Positions 35,661-42,380 of a stretch of DNA of 64,000 nucleotides are shown here, one piece after another. The number at the start of each line of letters is the position of its first letter. The stretch's first letter is position 1. The notes under the pieces are model-generated. The model had not been told where the DNA came from. It ran no database searches and saw nothing but the letters and a program-made list of their open reading frames with translations. The stretch comes from Flavobacteriaceae bacterium (GTDB taxonomy: Bacteria > Bacteroidota > Bacteroidia > Flavobacteriales > Flavobacteriaceae): assembly GCA_028279515.1 (NCBI GenBank), contig JANQNQ010000003.1, forward strand, positions 62,001 to 126,000, given 5' to 3'. The translations under genes and the position numbers were made by a program.

Positions 35661-37853
35661 ATGAAAAAGCGATATCTACTTACAGCATATATGGCATTGT
35701 TGACGGGTTTCTCATTATTCGGACAAGATAACGTACAGCAGAATGATGCAGAAATCAGCAAAGCATTGGTAACAGAAACCTACGCAAGGGCTAACGCGCT
35801 TGTGTCAAAAGGGCAAGTCGAAGAAGCTGCTGCCTATATTAAAGATAATATGGCCAAATGTGTAGGACTAAAGAGTGAAGGTCTTTGTACGGCTGGACTC
35901 AATTTCACTACGGCCTATGTATATCAACAAGCCGCAGCGCAAGACCAAGCCAATAGCGAAAAATATGAGTCCTTGGCAATTCAGTATTACGAAAGTGTCT
36001 TAGAAAGTTATCCAGAAAATGAAGCTGCATGGACCAACTTGACCAAACTTAAAGAAAAGCAACAAACGACGGTCTCCAATACAACAATCGAACGTTTACA
36101 AGCGATGGCCGAGAAGAACCCTGCAGATCGCACTAAGATCTTCGTTCGCATCGGCGATTTATTGAGCAAAGACAAAAATAGTCAAGATAGAGCCTGTGAA
36201 TTCTACGGAAAAGCCTACGAACAAGACCCGCTTTCAGAAAAGGCATGTGGCGCTATTGTTAAAATGTATGTGCGTAATGATAGGGTGTGTTCTTCGGAAG
36301 ATTCATACATACGCGATTTTGCCTATGGCTGCCAAAACAAAGAATATCCAGACTATGCCGAAGCACTTCTGAAGCACGAGACATCGGTGCATTTTCAAAA
36401 TAAAAAATACAATGAAGCCTTAAAGTCGGTTATGCTTTGGACTGATATTATCGCTCAGAATGGATGGTTAAGCGTCAAGAAAGTCGATAGATTAAAAAAC
36501 AAACTATTTAAAGGAGAGCCTATCCCGAACGATAGAAATGCTATTAGAATCTCTAAGGCCTTAGATGCCTTGAAGGATATAGCTGCATCTGATACTTATA
36601 ATTCTTTGGATCATACTAATTTTTGGGTAACAAGCAGTCCTTCTATATATACTAAAGACAATCCAAGAGGTGTGTATCCTGCAGGTATCTTGGCCAAGAT
36701 ATTATATGCAAAGGGTAAGAAAGCGTATTATAAAAAAGATATAAAAACAGCCGAAGCCTATTGGCAAGTTGGTTCAAAGTACGCACTTGATTTCAACAAA
36801 CCCTATTTTGCCGTAATAGCAGCAGATATGGCCAAAATGTACAATAAACATCCAGAGTTAGACAGTGACAACAAGAAATTTAATGCTTTGGTGGTTAGAT
36901 TGTTTCGCATGAAGGGTGACGCCTATAAGGGAAATGATCTACGAATGATTAGAAGATACCACATCACATTGGGATCTATCTATTATGATAAGGGTGTATG
37001 GGACGGCTCGGGTTATACTAATGCCGAATTTCAACTAAGAAATGCGCTACATCGACGTTTGGGACCAATTGTAAATCCAGAATTAAGAAGCATGCTTGGA
37101 GATGTTTATGTGAAACTCAACAACAAAAGCCAAGCAATCCAAGTATATAAACAAGCAGCAATTGACTACATGTCTTTAGATAAACTGAAAGATGCAGAGA
37201 AGTTTATCAAAAGGATAAACATAAATCATAAAGCAACGATGAGTTCGCGGCAGAGTGCTTCGTTCAGTTCTTTGCAAAAGTTACTTGATTGGAGAAAAGA
37301 GTCCGCTAATCCTTTAAACAAACTCAGTATTAAGGAAGTAAGTGTCAACAATTATGTAACCCAAGTAAAACAGCTAGAAGAAGAAGCTTTGAAAAATTTG
37401 CCGTCTAAATTCGTATACGAGCAATCTTTTAAAGGCCTCACCGACACGGGGCGTCTTTTATCAGATGACCGTACTTATGACAAGCAGTTGTTATATAGCA
37501 ATGCCTTGATTAAAATCGATGGGCTCGAACAGCTTCCTTCTCCAAACGATTACAGACGCATAAACAGCATTAAAGGTGGTTTGGAAACGAGTGTTGACCA
37601 ACCCAAAACAATTGGCAACACACGCATGCAAAAGAATCTTTCGCCGACTAGAAGCAATGGTTGGGGTCAACCCAAAGACGATCAGTTTAAACACTATCAG
37701 ATTCCTTCATTAAACCAAGAGATCTTGGTGCCCGCGAAGTTGTTTGAGCTAAACGGAACGATTAATAAAGATTTACAGCAAAATCAAATTCCAATAAATC
37801 AAAAGTACCAACTCCAAAAAGGAAAGGTTCAATTAAAAAAGATTGGGGGGTAA
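35661..37853 (+). CDS. exported TPR-repeat protein
   Basis: A 730-residue protein with a signal peptide (ending SLFGQ). It has degenerate tetratricopeptide repeats across residues about 30-530 (AAWTNLTKLKEKQQTT, DRACEFYGKAYEQDPLSEKA, NKSQAIQVYKQAAIDYMSL). The last 150 residues are Gln/Asn/Lys-rich and look unstructured. TPR proteins act as scaffolds, so it may hold the envelope part of the protease module. Its final codons form a hairpin that can end transcription. Confidence 0.8.
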   Translation: MKKRYLLTAYMALLTGFSLFGQDNVQQNDAEISKALVTETYARANALVSKGQVEEAAAYIKDNMAKCVGLKSEGLCTAGLNFTTAYVYQQAAAQDQANSEKYESLAIQYYESVLESYPENEAAWTNLTKLKEKQQTTVSNTTIERLQAMAEKNPADRTKIFVRIGDLLSKDKNSQDRACEFYGKAYEQDPLSEKACGAIVKMYVRNDRVCSSEDSYIRDFAYGCQNKEYPDYAEALLKHETSVHFQNKKYNEALKSVMLWTDIIAQNGWLSVKKVDRLKNKLFKGEPIPNDRNAIRISKALDALKDIAASDTYNSLDHTNFWVTSSPSIYTKDNPRGVYPAGILAKILYAKGKKAYYKKDIKTAEAYWQVGSKYALDFNKPYFAVIAADMAKMYNKHPELDSDNKKFNALVVRLFRMKGDAYKGNDLRMIRRYHITLGSIYYDKGVWDGSGYTNAEFQLRNALHRRLGPIVNPELRSMLGDVYVKLNNKSQAIQVYKQAAIDYMSLDKLKDAEKFIKRININHKATMSSRQSASFSSLQKLLDWRKESANPLNKLSIKEVSVNNYVTQVKQLEEEALKNLPSKFVYEQSFKGLTDTGRLLSDDRTYDKQLLYSNALIKIDGLEQLPSPNDYRRINSIKGGLETSVDQPKTIGNTRMQKNLSPTRSNGWGQPKDDQFKHYQIPSLNQEILVPAKLFELNGTINKDLQQNQIPINQKYQLQKGKVQLKKIGG

Positions 37854-37864
37854 ACCCAATCTTT
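37838..37864 (+). terminator. hairpin overlapping the end of the TPR gene
   Basis: Perfect stem AAAGATTGGG/CCCAATCTTT with a 7-base loop that includes the stop codon. The T-tract is short, so termination efficiency is uncertain. Confidence 0.6.
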
Positions 37865-37904
37865 ATGACATGACTTTAGTAATATACTGATATCGAAAGG
37901 CTGT

Positions 37905-38510
37905 TTAACAACCCAATCGTTCAAAGGTCATTTTTCCATCTTTGTATTTGATAATGACTGGAATTTTTTCGAGCGTACATCGTGGTTCGATTGTAAACTG
38001 AATCAGTCCCTTAACCTGAAAGTTTTTGTCTAAAGTACGTTTGATCTTCTTGTTATATTTGGTGTTTTCTCGTACCCAGTTGACATACCCATTTACATAG
38101 GGATGGTTGTCATACTCTTCTTTAGAAAGAGGGGTTTCTATAAGCGGAGTTGTAAACTCCAAAGCGCTGTTCTCATCAACCACGAACTTAAATACTCCTT
38201 TAAAGTCACCTTTCGAGTTGGGTGAAACAAAATGAGCACCGTCCTTTAATTCGATAGATATCTCAAGGTCGTAGGTGGCCATTTCTAACTCGTACATGTT
38301 CAATTTTAGTTCATAAGGATGTGGATGCGACACTTCGTATACTTTGTCAGTGTCGGTTTCCAAAAAGGGTCCGTATACAGGTTTGTGCATGTCTGCACTG
38401 GCAATCTCCATTTTTGTTTCTGGCGTTTCTGATGTTTGCGGTGTTTTCTGTGATTGTGATGTGCAACTGACAATGGCAATTAGCAACAAGCACATTAATG
38501 AATTTTTCAT
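37905..38510 (-). CDS. lipoprotein of unknown function
   Basis: A 201-residue lipoprotein (MKNSLMCLLLIAIVSC, then a Thr/Ser/Pro-rich linker). The mature domain has ELEMATYDLEISIELKDGAHF and IQFTIEPRCTLEKIPVIIKY, a beta-sandwich-like pattern with a Cys in EPRC. I do not recognise a family. Three 11-base direct repeats that match those before the YceI gene lie 89-121 bases upstream, so it may belong to the same regulon. It is convergent with the TPR gene and divergent from the small Cys peptide gene. Confidence 0.65.
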   Translation of the reverse strand: MKNSLMCLLLIAIVSCTSQSQKTPQTSETPETKMEIASADMHKPVYGPFLETDTDKVYEVSHPHPYELKLNMYELEMATYDLEISIELKDGAHFVSPNSKGDFKGVFKFVVDENSALEFTTPLIETPLSKEEYDNHPYVNGYVNWVRENTKYNKKIKRTLDKNFQVKGLIQFTIEPRCTLEKIPVIIKYKDGKMTFERLGC

Positions 38511-38598
38511 ATCTCTTTATTTTTAAACTAGTTGTATTGAACGAACTGTTCGTTTCATTTGATTTTACCGTAAAGCTACAGTAGGTAATGCTTCAAAG

Positions 38599-38631
38599 TG
38601 TCAAAAGAATGTAAAAGAAGTGTAGATCTTT
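38599..38631. promoter_or_regulatory. second set of three 11-base direct repeats
   Basis: TGTCAAAAGAA, TGTAAAAGAAG and TGTAGATCTTT match the 21440-21472 set repeat by repeat, in the same orientation relative to a minus-strand gene. They lie between the lipoprotein gene (-) and the Cys peptide gene (+). Confidence 0.6.
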
Positions 38632-38659
38632 GAAAAAGAACAAAAAAAGGGCACATAGT

Positions 38660-38685
38660 TGCATCATTTTTTGAATCCTGCGTCT
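38660..38685 (+). promoter_or_regulatory. SigZ-type promoter, TGCATC-N15-CGTCT (copy 1)
   Basis: TGCATC at 38660-38665 and CGTCT at 38681-38685 flank 15 bases that begin ATTTT. The element is 33 bases before the Cys peptide start. CGTCT is a typical ECF -10 element. Two more copies with the same spacing occur at 39480 and 41744. Confidence 0.7.
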
Positions 38686-38718
38686 TAGAAGGTGAAAGTA
38701 ATTTTAAAACTAAAAACT

Positions 38719-38799
38719 ATGAATACTAAAATCACAAACAAATCGATGAAAGTTGCAAAACAAGATGACGGATGCTGCGGTGGTGGCGGATGCTGCTAA
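38719..38799 (+). CDS. 26-residue CCGGGGCC peptide
   Basis: A very short gene: 26 residues, the first 17 Lys/Thr/Asn-rich and polar, the last nine reading GCCGGGGCC. Support for it being real: a SigZ-type promoter 33 bases upstream, an A-rich leader directly before the ATG, and a perfect terminator 25 bases after the stop. No signal peptide or processing enzyme is nearby. Two vicinal Cys pairs separated by four Gly look like a metal, metalloid or persulfide-binding site, as in small metallothionein-like peptides. A peptide natural product is a less likely reading, because no modification genes are adjacent. Confidence 0.7.
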   Translation: MNTKITNKSMKVAKQDDGCCGGGGCC

Positions 38800-38823
38800 G
38801 CAACACAATTTTGAAAACTACAG

Positions 38824-38850
38824 AAGCTCCTTGAACAAGGAGCTTTTGGT
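38824..38850 (+). terminator. terminator of the Cys peptide gene
   Basis: Perfect 9-base stem AAGCTCCTT/AAGGAGCTT with a GAAC loop and T-run. It makes the 26-residue peptide gene a separate transcription unit. Confidence 0.85.
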
Positions 38851-38887
38851 GTTTCATTTTTTATCGACCAAACAAAAAACAACTGGC

Positions 38888-38895
38888 TATATTTG
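38888..38895 (+). promoter_or_regulatory. Bacteroidota -7 box TATATTTG before sigZ
   Basis: A perfect TANNTTTG match 33 bases before the sigma factor start. It suggests that the sigma gene itself is read by the housekeeping polymerase, while its neighbours carry ECF-type elements. Confidence 0.5.
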
Positions 38896-38928
38896 TAATA
38901 AGTCGGCATCACTTAATCCATCTTTAGC

Positions 38929-39471
38929 ATGCAAAATCAAGTCGCTCAATTATATAATCCGCTGTTAGGCTACGTCAGAAAGCGTGTTCGCAATCAGGAA
39001 GACGCAGAAGACCTTACGCAAGACGTTTTTTTGAAGATGTCCAGATCAAACAGTAATGGTATAGATGACCTCAAAAGCTGGGTGTATAGGATAGCCAAGA
39101 ATACCATTACCGATTACTACAGAAAGAAACGGCTCCAAACCGACATTATTGAAGGTGATGTATTGCTAGACTATGAAGAAGACGATAATGTCAGTATAGA
39201 ACTGAGCACCTGTGTAAGCATGTTTATTGAGCAATTGCCCGAAGAATACAAAGATCTTTTGGTATTGTCAGAGCTGAAAGAAATGTCTCAAAAGGAAATC
39301 GCGCAGCAACTCAACATGAATTATGTCACTGTCCGTTCTAAAGTACAACGCGGAAGGAAGAAACTTCGAGAATTATTTGAAAGTTGTTGTATTGTTGAAC
39401 AAGGTGGAAAAGGCAGTATTTTAGGATATCAGACTAAGAAAGGATGCGGAGACAAATCTACCTGCACTTAA
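38929..39471 (+). CDS. sigZ: SigZ-like ECF RNA polymerase sigma factor with Cys-rich tail
   Basis: A 180-residue ECF sigma factor. Region 2 is visible as RVRNQEDAEDLTQDVFLKMSR and LKSWVYRIAKNTITDYYRK. Region 4 is LPEEYKDLLVLSELKEMSQK and IAQQLNMNYVTVRSKVQRGR. After region 4 comes the SigZ hallmark: a CC pair (Cys153-154, ESCCIVEQ) followed by a Gly-rich tail with Cys173 and Cys179. No anti-sigma gene is adjacent, so the Cys tail may sense metals or thiol stress directly. The three promoters with TGCATC-N15-CGTCT around it are its likely targets. Confidence 0.9.
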   Translation: MQNQVAQLYNPLLGYVRKRVRNQEDAEDLTQDVFLKMSRSNSNGIDDLKSWVYRIAKNTITDYYRKKRLQTDIIEGDVLLDYEEDDNVSIELSTCVSMFIEQLPEEYKDLLVLSELKEMSQKEIAQQLNMNYVTVRSKVQRGRKKLRELFESCCIVEQGGKGSILGYQTKKGCGDKSTCT

Positions 39472-39479
39472 TCTAGGGA

Positions 39480-39505
39480 TGCATCTTTTTCAACGTATAT
39501 CGTCT
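39480..39505 (+). promoter_or_regulatory. SigZ-type promoter, TGCATC-N15-CGTCT (copy 2)
   Basis: TGCATC begins 9 bases after the sigma factor stop and CGTCT ends 20 bases before the C-S lyase start. The 15-base spacer begins TTTTT. It drives the C-S lyase / monooxygenase operon. Confidence 0.7.
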
Positions 39506-39525
39506 TTAAGGCATAAACATCGTAT

Positions 39526-40701
39526 ATGAACTCATTTGACATACAACACCAAGGATTTACTGATCACTTTGCAAAAGCGAACCCTCAATTTTTGAAATCC
39601 ATTTTCGGAACCGATGATTTGATGCCTTTATGGATCGCAGATATGGATTTTCAAGTAGCTCCAACAATTACAAAAGAACTGCAGCGATTGGTTGACAGAA
39701 GTATCTTCGCCTACGAGTTTAACGCCAGGGAAGTATTTAAGGCCATTGCTAATTGGAATCATAAAAGACATGGACTTTCACTAAACCCAAAATCATTTAT
39801 TCAAGTTTCTGGTGTACTAACGGGCATTGGACTTTTGATCAGGGAATTGTCTGACGAAGGCGACGGAATCATGGTACAGACTCCTGTATATCATCAATTC
39901 TTTAAAATTATCAAAACCGCTAACAGAGAAGTGGTAGCCAATCCACTAAAAATAGTTGACGGAAAGTATGAAATGGACTTTGACGATATCGAACAAAAGT
40001 TCTCTTCCAAAAAGGTGAAGGCCATGATACTCTGCAATCCGCATAATCCAGTAGGACGCGTTTGGAACCGTGAAGAGCTAAAAACATTGGTTCAATTGGC
40101 CAATACTTATAATGTAACAATCATCAGTGATGAGATTCATTCTGATATCATTTATTCAGGAACTAACTTCAATAGTATCGTATCTATCGACCTTGAAAAT
40201 CACATAGCCGTTATAGGGTCCCCAGCAAAGACTTTCGGTATGCAAAGTATTTCAAACGGATATCTTTATATTCCCAATAATGATAAACATCAGAAGGTCA
40301 AGCATACGATAGAGTCTCTGTATTTGGACCACGGCAATGCCTTTTCGACCTTTGCAACGCTCACGGCTTATACCAAAGGAGGGGAATGGCTTGATGAACT
40401 GTTAGCTTACCTTGAAAAAACAAAGAATTGGATCCAATCTTTTGTCTCTAAAGAATTGCCTCAGATAGCGATACATGATCCAGAAGGCACCTATCAAATG
40501 TGGATGGATTTCAGCGGTTTGCAACTTTCCGAAGAAAAACTGAAAGAGCTCATCTTTAAAAAGGCAAAATTAGGTTTAACACCAGGAGAATGGTTTGGTT
40601 CAGGTCATACCCAATACATGCGCATCAATATCGCATCACCTTTATCAAAAATTCAAAAGGCATTTCGTCAATTAAAGTCCGCTGTCAATGAAGGTATATG
40701 A
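39526..40701 (+). CDS. patB: PatB/MalY-type PLP-dependent C-S lyase
   Basis: A 391-residue fold-type I PLP enzyme of the PatB/MalY cystathionine beta-lyase group, which cleaves Cys or cystathionine to a thiol (or sulfide), pyruvate and ammonia. Family marks are LMPLWIADMDFQVAP at the N-terminus, ILCNPHNPVGRVW, IISDEIHSDIIY, and the PLP-Lys in GSPAKTFGMQS. It overlaps the monooxygenase gene by 14 bases and lies behind a SigZ-type promoter. In this context it may supply reduced sulfur during metal, metalloid or thiol stress. Confidence 0.9.
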   Translation: MNSFDIQHQGFTDHFAKANPQFLKSIFGTDDLMPLWIADMDFQVAPTITKELQRLVDRSIFAYEFNAREVFKAIANWNHKRHGLSLNPKSFIQVSGVLTGIGLLIRELSDEGDGIMVQTPVYHQFFKIIKTANREVVANPLKIVDGKYEMDFDDIEQKFSSKKVKAMILCNPHNPVGRVWNREELKTLVQLANTYNVTIISDEIHSDIIYSGTNFNSIVSIDLENHIAVIGSPAKTFGMQSISNGYLYIPNNDKHQKVKHTIESLYLDHGNAFSTFATLTAYTKGGEWLDELLAYLEKTKNWIQSFVSKELPQIAIHDPEGTYQMWMDFSGLQLSEEKLKELIFKKAKLGLTPGEWFGSGHTQYMRINIASPLSKIQKAFRQLKSAVNEGI

Positions 40702-41737
40702 CACACTCGTTATCGGCGGAGGGCAGGCTGGGCTTTCGGTTGCTTACTTTTTGAGGCGGAAAAAACTCGATTATCTCATTCTCGATGATAAAGAAAGTCC
40801 TGGAGGCTCATGGTTGCAAACATGGGACAGTCTTAAACTGTTTTCTCCTACCGAATACAGTTCCCTATCAGGTTGGGCCATGCCAAAAGGCGAGGAAGAA
40901 TATCCCCCGAAAGATGCTTTCATTCAATACCTTCAAGCGTATGAAGAACGCTACCAATTTCCAATTCAGCGAAACACAACGGTAACGTCAGTGGTCAAAG
41001 AAAATAATCTCTTCAAAGTAGCTACGAACCAAGATACATTTTACAGTAAAACCCTGGTCAGCGCAACCGGAACTGCGCAACGGCCCTTTATCCCAAAATA
41101 CCCAGGTCAAGAATTGTTCAAAGGTAAACAATATCATTCCCTATACTACAAAAACACAGAAGAACTTATCGGTAAAAAGGTCTTGATCGTTGGTGGCGGC
41201 AATTCTGGAGCTCAAATATTAGCCGAAGTTTCTAAAGTAACCCATACACAATGGATGACGTTAGACCCTCCTCACTTCTTACCAGACGACATAGACGGAC
41301 GCTATTTATTCAATGCAGCTACCCAGAAATTCTTAGGAAAACCAGCAAAGCCATCTTCTGGTATCAAGGCCTCTCTGGCCAATATTGTCATGGTCCAGAG
41401 TGTGAAAGAAGCACGGGAAAGGGATGTGTTAAATGCTAAACGACCTTTTGCTTCTTTTTACGAACAGGGTGTTATTTGGGAAGACGGAAGCAAAGAAAGT
41501 TTTGATGTCGTCATATGGTGTACCGGCTTTAAGGCCAACCTCGATCATCTAAAAGAACTTGACATCGTTGAGAATCACCGAATCAAAACACAACGCACTC
41601 GTGCAGTAAAAGAACCTAAGCTTTGGTTGGTAGGTTATGGCAGTTGGACAGGCTTTGCATCGGCTACAATTTACGGTGTTGGTAAAACCGCTAGACAAAC
41701 TGTCAAAGAATTATCAGAAACTTTAGAAAAAGAGTAA
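40688..41737 (+). CDS. ArsO-like NAD(P)H-dependent flavin monooxygenase
   Basis: A 349-residue flavoprotein with two Rossmann folds: IGGGQAGLSVAYFLRR for FAD and VGGGNSGAQILAEV for NAD(P)H. The segment LKLFSPTEYSSLSGWAMP and the YPPKDAFIQYLQAYEERY that follows match what I know of the ArsO family, a group found in some arsenic gene clusters but of unproven substrate. The C-terminal VIWCTGFKANL is typical of flavin monooxygenases. It overlaps the C-S lyase gene by 14 bases. No arsenate reductase or arsenite pump is in the window, so the substrate could equally be an organic sulfur compound. Confidence 0.82.
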   Translation: MKVYDTLVIGGGQAGLSVAYFLRRKKLDYLILDDKESPGGSWLQTWDSLKLFSPTEYSSLSGWAMPKGEEEYPPKDAFIQYLQAYEERYQFPIQRNTTVTSVVKENNLFKVATNQDTFYSKTLVSATGTAQRPFIPKYPGQELFKGKQYHSLYYKNTEELIGKKVLIVGGGNSGAQILAEVSKVTHTQWMTLDPPHFLPDDIDGRYLFNAATQKFLGKPAKPSSGIKASLANIVMVQSVKEARERDVLNAKRPFASFYEQGVIWEDGSKESFDVVIWCTGFKANLDHLKELDIVENHRIKTQRTRAVKEPKLWLVGYGSWTGFASATIYGVGKTARQTVKELSETLEKE

Positions 41738-41743
41738 ATGTTT

Positions 41744-41769
41744 TGCATCATTTTAAAAATTCTTCGTCT
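41744..41769 (+). promoter_or_regulatory. SigZ-type promoter, TGCATC-N15-CGTCT (copy 3)
   Basis: TGCATC and CGTCT again flank exactly 15 bases, and the spacer again begins ATTTT. It begins six bases after the stop of the monooxygenase gene and ends 29 bases before the Cys-rich exported protein start. Confidence 0.7.
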
Positions 41770-41798
41770 CCGTAAAAAAGAACATGAATTAATTTAAA

Positions 41799-42317
41799 AT
41801 GACAACTATGAAATTACCTGTTAGATCAACCATTTCAATTCTTATGGTTGCACTATTTGCATTGTATGGTTTCACTGCCAATGCACAATCTTCAAACCAA
41901 ACCAAAACCAAGGACAAAACAGCCTGTGTTACTACAACAGGCGGCAAAAAATCAGAGGCTTGCGCTTCAACGGCTTCAACCTCTGGCTGCAAACCTTCCA
42001 GTTGTCGAGGGGCCAAAACAAAGTTTGGCGAAGCCAAGGTGATTTCTAACCTGCGAAATGAGCTTATAGCACTTAAAGCCAAGATGGAGCAATCTAAAAC
42101 TCCAAAATTTGAGGCAAGGTCGTATGACCTTCACGGTATAGTAGGGAAGTCAGATGATGAAAGTATTGATATTATCATTAAAGAGGTCAAACTCATAGAA
42201 AAAGACTTCAATAAGAATTCTAAGTACACTCCCGTAGCGTTTGACCTTCCACAGAATAAGGCGAAACAGATTCAATATTTATCTGATAGAATCGAAGCAC
42301 TTAAAGCATTACTTTAA
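41799..42317 (+). CDS. exported Cys-rich protein
   Basis: A 172-residue protein with a signal peptide (ISILMVALFALYGFTANAQ). The first 45 mature residues are Thr/Ser/Lys-rich with four Cys (43, 55, 64, 69; the last two as GCKPSSCRG). The remaining 100 residues are helical and charged (LRNELIALKAKMEQSKTPKF; IDIIIKEVKLIEKDF) with no Cys. The Cys region resembles a metal or thiol-binding tail. A SigZ-type promoter precedes it and a terminator follows, so it is a further predicted target. An ATG three codons inside is an alternative start. Confidence 0.7.
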   Translation: MTTMKLPVRSTISILMVALFALYGFTANAQSSNQTKTKDKTACVTTTGGKKSEACASTASTSGCKPSSCRGAKTKFGEAKVISNLRNELIALKAKMEQSKTPKFEARSYDLHGIVGKSDDESIDIIIKEVKLIEKDFNKNSKYTPVAFDLPQNKAKQIQYLSDRIEALKALL

Positions 42318-42335
42318 GTAAAAATATCTATAAAC

Positions 42336-42370
42336 AGGGGCCTCGAGATGATTTTCGGGCTCCTTTTTTA
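42336..42370 (+). terminator. terminator of the Cys-rich protein gene
   Basis: Eight-base stem (AGGGGCCT facing GGGCTCCT, with two G-U pairs) followed by six T. The opening codons of a longer reading of the next gene would sit in this hairpin, which argues for the later ATG there. Confidence 0.65.
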
Positions 42371-42380
42371 TATAGTTGAA

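Noticed and set aside
38719-38799. Reading the CCGGGGCC peptide as a modified natural-product precursor
   Set aside because: No radical SAM, cyclodehydratase, protease or transporter gene is nearby. Metal or thiol binding fits the sigma factor context better.
42348-42380. Earlier in-frame start for the DUF2271-like membrane protein
   Set aside because: It falls inside the terminator hairpin of the preceding gene. The ATG at 42381 begins a normal membrane helix.
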